This document shows, piece after piece, positions 8,806 through 16,508 of a stretch of 64,000 nt of DNA. Location: NCBI GenBank assembly GCA_018432235.1, contig JAHDLO010000016.1, positions 62,001-126,000 of the forward strand. Reading direction: 5' to 3'. The position numbers and the translations under genes were made by a program. The stretch comes from Clostridiaceae bacterium. Lineage in GTDB: Bacteria > Bacillota > Clostridia > Peptostreptococcales > Natronincolaceae. Numbering within the stretch: the first letter of the stretch is position 1; the number at the start of each line of letters is the position of its first letter. Below the pieces are notes generated by a model. It was not told where the DNA came from. It saw only the letters and a list, made by a program, of their open reading frames with translations, and ran no database searches.

Positions 8806-9129
8806 CTATCCCTCCTTGCTATATGCCGGCATGCTTCTATAAAGAGCAATAAACTCACTTGCCATATCCTTAATCGTTATGGCATTCATCAAATGATCCT
8901 GTGCATGAATCATCAGCAGCGAAAGCTCAACCCTATTTCCTCCGGCCTCCTGTTGAATTAACGTGGTTTGAATCTCATGGGCTAAGGCTAGTTTTTTTTG
9001 CGCATCCTCAATACAGCCCTCTGCCTTAACGAAGTCCCCAGATTTTGCATGATGTATTGCCTCCATACTGGAGCTTCTTGCTTCACCGCTATGGGTAATG
9101 ATGTTAAATATTATGACTTCAAATTCCAT
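8806..9129 (-). CDS. celC: PTS IIA component, lactose/cellobiose family
   Basis: The 107-residue cytoplasmic phosphocarrier receives phosphate from HPr and passes it to the IIB subunit encoded at 11850-12158. The helical bundle and the HAQDH motif (His75/His79) of the lactose/chitobiose family are present, preceded by the conserved QQEAGGNRVELSLL. A start at 9129 (MEFEVIIFNI) is chosen because AGGGGAGAATAGC precedes it; the same frame is open further upstream, but only within the GH4 gene and without family similarity. It is one base from the GH4 stop and one base from the MupG start, showing tight coupling. Confidence 0.94.
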   Translation of the reverse strand: MEFEVIIFNIITHSGEARSSSMEAIHHAKSGDFVKAEGCIEDAQKKLALAHEIQTTLIQQEAGGNRVELSLLMIHAQDHLMNAITIKDMASEFIALYRSMPAYSKEG

Positions 9130-9130
9130 G

Positions 9131-10465
9131 CTATTCTCCCCTTGCTGTGTTTTTGTCCTTGCTGAATTGTGGCAGGTACTTGGTATTGGCAGCAATAATA
9201 TCATCCAGTATATCCTTTGCCACCTTGTATGATGGCACCAGCGGATTCGCCAGCAGCGCCATGATTGCCGTATTGTAATTACCGCTGATGCCTGCCTCCA
9301 CTGTAAGCACCTCATAGGCCTTAACTGCCTGAATCAAGCCCTTAACCGTCTCAGGAAGCCTTCCTGCCGACAACGCCTTGGCCCCTGACCTGTATATCAT
9401 GGCATTTGTCTCCAGAACCACGTCCTCTGAAAGGTCCGGGGTTCCTCCCTTGTTGAGAATATTAACTGTATGAATCTCACCTTTATCGTTGTAGATGGCA
9501 CTGACAAGGGAGACTGCTGCATCGGAATAATAGGCCCCGCCCCTTTCCTCCAGCTCCTTCGGCTTTCTGTCAAGATTAGGGTCCTGATATAGCTTAAATA
9601 GTGACTCCTCCAGCTTCATCACCTGCTCTGCTCTGGAGCCTTTTTCCTCCAATGCCTTTATTTCCTCCTCTAGCATTTCATCTCTCAAATAAAAATATCT
9701 GTGATAAGGGCAGGGTAGCATGCCCAAAGCTGAAATAAAGCCGGCATCCCAATTGAGATCCTTAATATTCTTCATATTCATGGATTTCCCCTCAACCAAG
9801 CCCTTCAACACCTCAGCGGTTGCATCCTCTCCATCAATATAAACCTTTTTGCCATATACCATATGATTCAACCCGACAAAATCAATCCTGACCCTGCTGC
9901 TATCGATATCATATATTTTGGCGACATTATTAATCATGCTGATGGGGACATTGCACAATCCGATTGTCTTGACTGTTGAATACCTGTGAATCATTTCCGT
10001 TACAATACTAACCGGATTGGTGAAATTAATCAGCCAAGCCTCCGGTGCAAGCGCCTCGATGTCCTTGCATATCCCCAACAGCACAGGAATTGTCCTCAAG
10101 GCCTTTGCAAATCCCCCCGGTCCAGTGGTTTCCTGACCAATAACACCATATTTCAAGGGTATTCTTTCATCCATTGCCCTTGCCTTTAGGCCCCCAACCC
10201 TTATTTGAGTGATAACAAAATCTGCATCCTTAATGGCTTCCCTTCTGTCAAGGGTCTTATATACCTCTATATCCAGACCGGTCTTTGCTATCATTCGCTT
10301 TGTCAGCTGATAAATAATCTCCAGCTTTTCCTTTCCTGTCTCAATATCTACAAGATACAGGGTCTTTACAGGCAGCTCCTTTGCTCTCTTAATGAAGCCC
10401 TCTATAAGCTCAGGCGTATAGCTGCTGCCTCCTCCGATAACCGCAATTTTAAGCTCCTTTTCCAT
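9131..10465 (-). CDS. celF: GH4 6-phospho-beta-glucosidase-like hydrolase
   Basis: NAD- and divalent-metal-dependent hydrolase of family GH4, 444 residues. The nucleotide-binding N-terminus is AVIGGGSSYTPELIEGF; metal and substrate motifs are NFTNPVSIVTEM, GLCNVPI (metal-binding Cys) and GLNHMVYG. In CelF/LicH relatives the enzyme cleaves 6-phosphorylated beta-disaccharides such as cellobiose or diacetylchitobiose phosphate by a redox-elimination mechanism. Located between PTS IIC and IIA. Because NagK, MupG and NagB share the operon, an N-acetylated disaccharide phosphate is as likely as cellobiose phosphate. AGGAG precedes the ATG by 10 bases. Confidence 0.93.
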   Translation of the reverse strand: MEKELKIAVIGGGSSYTPELIEGFIKRAKELPVKTLYLVDIETGKEKLEIIYQLTKRMIAKTGLDIEVYKTLDRREAIKDADFVITQIRVGGLKARAMDERIPLKYGVIGQETTGPGGFAKALRTIPVLLGICKDIEALAPEAWLINFTNPVSIVTEMIHRYSTVKTIGLCNVPISMINNVAKIYDIDSSRVRIDFVGLNHMVYGKKVYIDGEDATAEVLKGLVEGKSMNMKNIKDLNWDAGFISALGMLPCPYHRYFYLRDEMLEEEIKALEEKGSRAEQVMKLEESLFKLYQDPNLDRKPKELEERGGAYYSDAAVSLVSAIYNDKGEIHTVNILNKGGTPDLSEDVVLETNAMIYRSGAKALSAGRLPETVKGLIQAVKAYEVLTVEAGISGNYNTAIMALLANPLVPSYKVAKDILDDIIAANTKYLPQFSKDKNTARGE

Positions 10466-10536
10466 GGCGATATCACTCCTGTCAAATTATTGGAATAGAG
10501 GTAAAGGTAATCCTATTACCCTTACCTCTAAAAATA

Positions 10537-11808
10537 TTAGATTTTGCTTTTTTCTGGTTCGTCGTCATAATAGTATTCGGCGATTTTAACAAACGGCCAG
10601 TAAATCAACACCGACACAGCGAGATTTACCAATGCCACCACCGCCGCCATGACATTACCGCCGGTTGCCAGGAAGGCACCCACCCCCGGAGGAGAGGTCC
10701 AAGGAATTGCAACATAGGTAGGTGGTATCAAGCCACTGGCAGTAGCCAAATAAGCGATCAAGGTTAAGATCCCCGGTGTGATGATAAAGGGGATAAAGAA
10801 AATTGGATTTAAAACAATTGGAATACCAAATATGATGGGCTCATTGATCTGGAAAATACCATTGGGCAGTCCCAGCTTTGCCACAGTTTTGTAGTCCTGA
10901 CGCTTTTTTGAGCTCCAGAAGATGGCGGCTATCAAACCTAGTGTAGCCCCTGAGCCGCCTAAATGTACAAAGGCATCGAAGAAAACCCTTGTGATGTTAT
11001 AGCTGGCAGCCAAGCCCTGCTGAATCGCGGCGGCATTTGCCTCCAATGCCGGCATATAAATGGAATTCATTATCGGATCTAGGATATTGGCGCCATGCAA
11101 TCCAAAGAACCATAAAAGATTCATCAGCATAGATAATACCATAGCAGAGCCTACATTCTGACCAAAGCCCTGTAATGGTGCTTGGATAGTGGTAAATATG
11201 AAGTCGTAGATGCTGGTATCGCCTATGACAGCAAATAAATGCCCGATAATACTGAGTGTATATATTGCTGCAATACCTGGAACAACAGCAGCAAAGGCTC
11301 TTCCCACTGCCGGCGGCACAGAGTCTGGCATTTTGATGACAAGTCTTCTCTTAGTCAGCTTTACAAAGATTTCAGTAGCCAGAATTGAAACTAACAAACC
11401 AGTAAATAGACCGGTTGCATTTAAGAAGCCATGGTGTATATAGCCCCAGCCTGCATCGCCATGGGCCTGAGGTGTCACTGCTATAAAGGCTGCCACAGCT
11501 ATCAAGCCTGCGGCCAAACCATCCTCATCATAGCCCTTTGCCAAACTGTAGCCAACAGAAAAAACGATAACTAATGTCATAATAGCCAGTGTACCCCACC
11601 ATACATTGCCGTTGATTCCCCTCATAAACTCAAAGGCAGGTACCCATTCCAGCAGGGTATTATTTAACAATACTGCAAAGGAGCCCGCTAAAATCAGCGG
11701 CATAATGGCAACAAAGCCATCACGAATTGCTACCAAATGTCTTTGTGCCCCTACCTTCGCCGCAACGGGCATAAAATACTTTTCCATAAATTCGAAGAAT
11801 TTTTTCAT
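10537..11808 (-). CDS. celB: PTS IIC component, cellobiose/lactose/chitobiose family
   Basis: Membrane channel of the phosphotransferase system, 423 residues, the usual size for the family. N-terminal MAAKVGAQRHLVAIRDGF-like start (PVAAKVGAQRHLVAIRDG), multiple helices, the LLWFFGLHGANILDP segment, and the substrate-site region FQINEPIIFGIPIVLNPIFF are all characteristic. AAGGGGG precedes the ATG. It lies 41 bases after the IIB gene. With separate IIA, IIB and IIC genes this is a complete three-part permease. Substrate inferred from the context: a GlcNAc- or MurNAc-containing disaccharide or cellobiose. Confidence 0.95.
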   Translation of the reverse strand: MKKFFEFMEKYFMPVAAKVGAQRHLVAIRDGFVAIMPLILAGSFAVLLNNTLLEWVPAFEFMRGINGNVWWGTLAIMTLVIVFSVGYSLAKGYDEDGLAAGLIAVAAFIAVTPQAHGDAGWGYIHHGFLNATGLFTGLLVSILATEIFVKLTKRRLVIKMPDSVPPAVGRAFAAVVPGIAAIYTLSIIGHLFAVIGDTSIYDFIFTTIQAPLQGFGQNVGSAMVLSMLMNLLWFFGLHGANILDPIMNSIYMPALEANAAAIQQGLAASYNITRVFFDAFVHLGGSGATLGLIAAIFWSSKKRQDYKTVAKLGLPNGIFQINEPIIFGIPIVLNPIFFIPFIITPGILTLIAYLATASGLIPPTYVAIPWTSPPGVGAFLATGGNVMAAVVALVNLAVSVLIYWPFVKIAEYYYDDEPEKSKI

Positions 11809-11849
11809 TTTAATCCCCCTTCGATTCGATTATTAATCTCTAATCCCAA

Positions 11850-12158
11850 TTAATTTCCCATTAATTTTAGTGCCTGATCTAAAACGGCCTCGCCATTCAT
11901 TGTGCCGTAATTAATACTGTCAATCACCGCAACAGGTATACCTCTGTCAGCAACCCGCTTCTCCATTTTCCCCAGCAGATACCTGACCTGAGGTCCTAGC
12001 AGCAAAACATCCACACGATCAAGATTTTTACCTGCCTCACTTTCAGAAACGGCATATATATTTATCTCTAAATCTCTTTTTTTCGCCGCTGCCAGCATTT
12101 TAGATACCAGCAGGCTGGTGGACATTCCTGCAGAACAAACCAGCATGATATTTTTCAT
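11850..12158 (-). CDS. celA: PTS IIB component, cellobiose/lactose family
   Basis: A 102-residue soluble phosphocarrier. The phosphorylated cysteine is Cys8 in MLVCSAGMSTSLLVSKM; the LLGPQVRYLL stretch and the C-terminal DSINYGTMNGEAVLDQAL match the family. It accepts phosphate from the IIA at 8806-9129 and phosphorylates the sugar during transport through IIC. A GGGGGTAAGGGA ribosome binding site precedes the ATG, and the gene is 11 bases downstream of nagK. Confidence 0.95.
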   Translation of the reverse strand: MKNIMLVCSAGMSTSLLVSKMLAAAKKRDLEINIYAVSESEAGKNLDRVDVLLLGPQVRYLLGKMEKRVADRGIPVAVIDSINYGTMNGEAVLDQALKLMGN

Positions 12159-12169
12159 TCCCTTACCCC

Positions 12170-13108
12170 CTAAACTATTGTTCTAATACTGCCGCTATCC
12201 ATAAATTCTTCCACCGCCAGCATCAGGGCTCCCATTGCCGCTTTACTATAGGGCAGATGTGGCTTAAGCTCAGGCAACAGCCCCTGTAGCCTTGTGGAAA
12301 ACAGTTCCAAGATTAAGGGCGATCCTTCAAAGCTTCCCCCACATAATCCCAGTGGGAAATCCGTCTTCGCCAATCTTCTGGCCAAGCAGGCTATAATACT
12401 GCATAATTCCGATATATTCCTGTCAACAATCTCTCTTGCTGCTTCATCCGTCTTGTATAATTCAACGATACATGGGGCAAGCTCAGCAACATGATGCTTT
12501 TTGGTTTCCTGCGAATAAAGAAAAGCAATGATGTCCTCTTGATTAGTGATTTTCAGATAATCTCTTACCTTCTCCCATATCTTTGTCTGTTTTCTTCTAC
12601 CGTCATAGGCCTCCATAATAGCCTTCAGGCCATCTCTACCAATCGAATAGCCGCTGCCGCCGTCGTCTATAATATGTCCCCAGCCCCCTACTCTGTGGAG
12701 CTGACCATCTTTGTCAATGCCCAATGCAATGGAACCTGTACCGCTTATTAATATGCCTCCTAGCTTTGAGCCATTGGCAGCCACTAAAGCCACAATAGAA
12801 TCATTATAAATCGACAAACCATTTTTATACCCTATTTCTCTAAACAATCCTCTGATTGAGGCTTCATCCTGCGGACAGTCAATACCTGCACCGCCGAAGC
12901 AAATCCCCTCTATGCTGTCCAATGTGATGCCGTTTTTTTCTTCAAAATAATTGAAGCCCTCCAGCAGAAGCGCCTTAACCGCCTGGAGTCCAACACTATG
13001 ATGATTGCTGCTCCCCAGCTGAAGCTCTGCTAAAACAACCCTTTCCGCATTTCCAAGATACAGTATAGTCTTTGTACCACCTCCATCAATACCAACAAAA
13101 TATTTCAT
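12170..13108 (-). CDS. nagK: N-acetylglucosamine kinase-like protein (BadF/BadG/BcrA ATPase fold)
   Basis: Sugar kinase of 312 residues in the eukaryote-like NagK/MurK branch of the BadF/BadG family. Phosphate-1 motif FVGIDGGGTKTILYLG at the N-terminus, GGILISGTGSIALGI and GGWGHIIDDGGSGYSIG in the middle, all of the ASKHA fold. It would phosphorylate GlcNAc (or MurNAc) released inside the cell, for example by MupG or GH4 action on an incoming phosphodisaccharide, giving GlcNAc-6-phosphate. AAGGAGGAG precedes the ATG. Second gene of the operon, between HPr and PTS IIB. The exact sugar is inferred. Confidence 0.88.
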   Translation of the reverse strand: MKYFVGIDGGGTKTILYLGNAERVVLAELQLGSSNHHSVGLQAVKALLLEGFNYFEEKNGITLDSIEGICFGGAGIDCPQDEASIRGLFREIGYKNGLSIYNDSIVALVAANGSKLGGILISGTGSIALGIDKDGQLHRVGGWGHIIDDGGSGYSIGRDGLKAIMEAYDGRRKQTKIWEKVRDYLKITNQEDIIAFLYSQETKKHHVAELAPCIVELYKTDEAAREIVDRNISELCSIIACLARRLAKTDFPLGLCGGSFEGSPLILELFSTRLQGLLPELKPHLPYSKAAMGALMLAVEEFMDSGSIRTIV

Positions 13109-13127
13109 TTTCTCCTCCTTCCTTTAC

Positions 13128-13397
13128 TTAATCCTCATGCTTAAGTCTTTCCTCAAAAAGCGCCTTCATGGTCCTTACTGCATCAGCCTCATCCTCACCC
13201 TCCACTAAAATATCTACACTATCTCCAAATTTCGCCAGTAGCGAGAGGATGGACAAAAGACTTTTACAGTTGGCAGTTCTATCGCTATTTTGCAGAGTAA
13301 TATCTGATGCAAAGCGCTTTGCTGCTCCTGCCAGTATGCTGGCTGGCCTTGCGTGAAGACCGGCCTTACTATTTATGACAACGGTTGCTCGCTCCAT
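13128..13397 (-). CDS. HPr-family phosphocarrier protein
   Basis: An 89-residue HPr. The phosphorylated residue is His15 in SKAGLHARPAS, and the regulatory serine is Ser46 in NCKSLLSILSLLA, so both phosphate sites are present, although the region after Ser46 (LLSIL rather than IMGVM) differs from general HPr. First gene of the sigma-54 operon, with AAAGGAG before the ATG. A dedicated HPr in a PTS operon could favour phosphate flow to this permease or to the LevR-type activator next door. A second HPr-like gene at 55963-56225 is frameshifted, so this may matter for the whole cell. Confidence 0.94.
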   Translation of the reverse strand: MERATVVINSKAGLHARPASILAGAAKRFASDITLQNSDRTANCKSLLSILSLLAKFGDSVDILVEGEDEADAVRTMKALFEERLKHED

Positions 13398-13436
13398 AAA
13401 ATCACACTCCTTTCAAATCAATTACAGCATTATATA

Positions 13437-13454
13437 TTGCAAAAGTAATGCCAA
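13437..13454 (-). promoter_or_regulatory. Sigma-54 (-24/-12) promoter of the HPr-nagK-PTS operon
   Basis: The minus strand reads TTGGCATTACTTTTGCAA, an excellent match to TGGCAC-N5-TTGCA with the required GG-N10-GC spacing. It ends about 40 bases before the HPr start codon. The LevR-type sigma-54 activator is encoded immediately upstream at 13594-16302. Confidence 0.88.
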
Positions 13455-13593
13455 ATTGATTAGCAAATCGTCATTATTTTTTGACTTTTATGAAAAATCA
13501 AAAATGTTGTGTTTTCAATTGTTCGCATACTGTTATTCAATTATTTAGTGATAAAAAAAGTGTGCAGCATTAACTACACACTCATTTACACAC

Positions 13594-16302
13594 TTACACA
13601 CTATTAGCATCGGTCATATTTAAAAAGAACATTTTACACAAATTTGCGATTTCGTCTTCACCTACAACGATATGATAGTTATCCTCCAATAGCGCTATGC
13701 AATTTCTAATCAGCAGCATTTCTCTATTATATTCGTCCTTGAAGCTTTGTAGATTGTCAAAAGCCGCTGGTTTTTCCCCTTTTTTCAGTCTTTCCGTCAT
13801 AAAGCACATATGCAGTATTATTCCTATTTTCACTTCAGCCTTTATTTCCAGCTTCAGCGCCAGCTGAATTCGATTCATAATCTGTCTAATGTCCGCCACC
13901 AGCTCTTCCGAATCAATAGCATCCAGATGATTCCTAAGGGCCTCACCTATTTTTATGAAATTTTCCTCCTCAGCTGCAATGACCTCAATTTTCTCCAATC
14001 CCTCTCCCATAATAATCTCCTGGGCAGATATAAACAGGATATTGTCAAGATGAACCTCTACAGTTCCTACGATCGCCAAGATATTATGCTTTGACTTGAG
14101 TTCGTCAATCATTGCCAAAAATTTTCGTCTGTCGATAATATCAAGGGGAATCACCTCTATGCCACAGCTGTCGGAGAGCCTATCCTCGATGATTCTCTTC
14201 AATCTTTCTGAAGCGCCTTGACCGGTAAAGCATGCAGTGATAATAATATTCTTATTTTTTATAGCTCTTTTCCTCAGCATTCTGCTGTTAATGGGCGTTG
14301 GCTCCTTGAAGCTCTGAAGGATTTCGCCGATGTCCCTTCCAAGGACAGCTTTACGACAGGCATCTATTACCATAGGGGTACAAACCATATCAATAGTCCT
14401 GACAATTATTCCCGTTTCCTCATAAATCATATCGCCAAAATTAGTGAGGGAGCCCATATCCACCATTAATATGACACCCTTCCCCTGATGGATTTTCATG
14501 ACGAGATTTTTTGTAACTTCATATATTTCCTGCGGCTTCATGCTAAGGGGCATATCTATAGCCAGGGCGTGGTCAACTCCCACCAATGCATTAGCCACCT
14601 CCGCCATACTACTGGCAGTGGAGTTGCCATGCATGATCACTACGATACCCACCGTTGCCTTTTCCTCTGTTCCAGGATTCATTGGATCGGCTAAAAAAAA
14701 CAGTGTTAGGTAACCAATTTCGTCAAGTGGCGTTTGTATTTGAAGACGATTATCCAAAAGCTTTACTGCCTCCATAGCCACAATAAACTCATTGTAGCAC
14801 TCAGCCCGTATTGTATTTAGTCTGGGATTATATATTTTTACGCCTCGTTTTATGCGCTCAACAAAGCTTTGAAGATGTAGTGCCAGAGCAATAAAAAGCT
14901 TATTGTCAAAGCTTCGATTAAGCCTCATCTCCGCCAACCGCAGCATTTCCTCCCCAACCTCGTATACCTCTAAATCTATCAGATCTACAATTTCCTGTTT
15001 TTTGACCTTTTCCTTGAGATTGCCCAAATATTTATGAAAATGACTCTCTATGTCTATATTTATAATCTGATTGATTTCCTCCTCCTGCATTCCCACCGAT
15101 TTTAAAGTCTCCAGCTTTTTTTCTATAACATCATAAAAGTCCTCCTCCACAACACATTCGTTGGTAAAATTGGGTACACAGTCCTCCTTATAGCTGAATC
15201 TGAGAATTTCTCCCTTGCTATTTAGAAGATTATCCAACTCTTCTCTGCATTCGTTTATTCTCATAAGACCCTTTTTTACATGCTGGGGGATGTCCTGTTG
15301 CGTTATAAGAAGATAATCCTCCTTTTTTGATTTGTAATTTACAAAGGCCTTGGCACAGGCCAGCTGAATATCACTGCCCAGCTGTCCGATATTATTGGTG
15401 CATTCATATAGCAATAGGGATGTCAGTGAGTTTTTACTGACATATATACTCCTGCCCAACCGCTCCGACTCCTTTTTTATAAAATACTCTATCAGATAAT
15501 ACCTTTCACTCAAGGATTTTTCTCGCAATGGGGGCAAGGTGATGATCATTGGTATTCTTCGGGAGAAGGTATTCAACAGGAAGGATTGTGGATTTTCTGT
15601 GGTGGCGGCTATCAGCTGAACATCTGCCCTTATGGTTTTATCTGTTTCACCCAGTGGCCTGAAGCATCCAGTGTCAATAAAGGTAAATAGCATTTCCTGT
15701 CCCTGGGGCGATAGCCGGTGTACCTCATCCAGGAATAGGATACCCCCGTCAGCCTTCTTAAGCAGCCCTACCTTGTCTTTATCGGCACCTGTGTAGGCTC
15801 CTTTTTTCACGCCAAAGATTTGTGCCATTACCAGCTGAGGATTATCGGCGTAATCAGCACAGTTGAAGCAAACTATTGGCGCATCCTTTGATATAATACC
15901 GGATTCCTTAGAAAACCCATACATCAACTCTGCAAACATTGATTTACCCACACCGGTTTCTCCCAATATCAATGTATGGAGTCCTCTGGGAGGATATAGT
16001 ATCGCTGCCTTGGCCTGCTGTATGGGAACCCTCAGGCTTTGTTGAGCGACAGCAATTTTGTCCAGATTTTTTTCCGTAGTAAAATCACAGGAATCCGCCT
16101 TAAGCTTTGACGCAGATCTGTAGAATACCGGTCTTCCTTCGGTCTTCGTAAGCCTGCCCTCCTGTACCAGCAGATTTAAATATCTACTGGTATTTGCTCT
16201 ATCCATGCCTGTATGTCTGCTGAGCTCATTGGCAGAAACACCCCTGCCTTCTTCTTGTTCCATATGAATTAGCGTATTATAAATCTCATCTAGCTTGCTC
16301 AT
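13594..16302 (-). CDS. levR: LevR/ManR-type sigma-54 activator with PTS regulatory domains
   Basis: Activator of about 902 residues. Order seen: N-terminal winged helix (about 1-65, NELSRHTGMDRANTSRYLNL), AAA+ domain with Walker A LGETGVGKS (113-121), sigma-54 loop GAYTGA (168-173) and LDEVHRL, PRD1 (about 440-550), mannose-type IIA domain with IVVIMHGNSTASSM (its His is the likely phosphosite), a IIB-like domain with ACFTGQGASERLK, and PRD2 near the C-terminus. It should drive the sigma-54 promoter at 13437-13454 in response to PTS phosphorylation. I start at 16302 (MSKLDEIYN); a 26-residue upstream extension looks unnatural. GGCGGGG is the only ribosome binding site seen. Confidence 0.93.
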   Translation of the reverse strand: MSKLDEIYNTLIHMEQEEGRGVSANELSRHTGMDRANTSRYLNLLVQEGRLTKTEGRPVFYRSASKLKADSCDFTTEKNLDKIAVAQQSLRVPIQQAKAAILYPPRGLHTLILGETGVGKSMFAELMYGFSKESGIISKDAPIVCFNCADYADNPQLVMAQIFGVKKGAYTGADKDKVGLLKKADGGILFLDEVHRLSPQGQEMLFTFIDTGCFRPLGETDKTIRADVQLIAATTENPQSFLLNTFSRRIPMIITLPPLREKSLSERYYLIEYFIKKESERLGRSIYVSKNSLTSLLLYECTNNIGQLGSDIQLACAKAFVNYKSKKEDYLLITQQDIPQHVKKGLMRINECREELDNLLNSKGEILRFSYKEDCVPNFTNECVVEEDFYDVIEKKLETLKSVGMQEEEINQIINIDIESHFHKYLGNLKEKVKKQEIVDLIDLEVYEVGEEMLRLAEMRLNRSFDNKLFIALALHLQSFVERIKRGVKIYNPRLNTIRAECYNEFIVAMEAVKLLDNRLQIQTPLDEIGYLTLFFLADPMNPGTEEKATVGIVVIMHGNSTASSMAEVANALVGVDHALAIDMPLSMKPQEIYEVTKNLVMKIHQGKGVILMVDMGSLTNFGDMIYEETGIIVRTIDMVCTPMVIDACRKAVLGRDIGEILQSFKEPTPINSRMLRKRAIKNKNIIITACFTGQGASERLKRIIEDRLSDSCGIEVIPLDIIDRRKFLAMIDELKSKHNILAIVGTVEVHLDNILFISAQEIIMGEGLEKIEVIAAEEENFIKIGEALRNHLDAIDSEELVADIRQIMNRIQLALKLEIKAEVKIGIILHMCFMTERLKKGEKPAAFDNLQSFKDEYNREMLLIRNCIALLEDNYHIVVGEDEIANLCKMFFLNMTDANSV

Positions 16303-16455
16303 AATACCCCGCCATTCCAGTACCCTGCAAGGGACTAATAAATTTAAAATATATACAAATCTTATTCTATAACAAATCATATTATCCTTCCATAATTTGG
16401 TCTACTCTCAAAATTCCGGGAGAATTCATCGGAAAATCCTCTGTCATACATAACA

Positions 16456-16500
16456 AGACTCTGCTTAAAACCAGCATATCCTGCTGTTTTAACAGAGTCT
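16456..16500 (-). terminator. Hairpin between topB and the levR-type gene
   Basis: A long stem (AGACTCTG then TTAAAACAGCA-like arms) surrounds a 5-base loop, 9 bases after the topB stop. It separates topB from the activator gene. The T content after the stem is modest, so termination efficiency is uncertain. Confidence 0.6.
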
Positions 16501-16508
16501 CTAAAACC

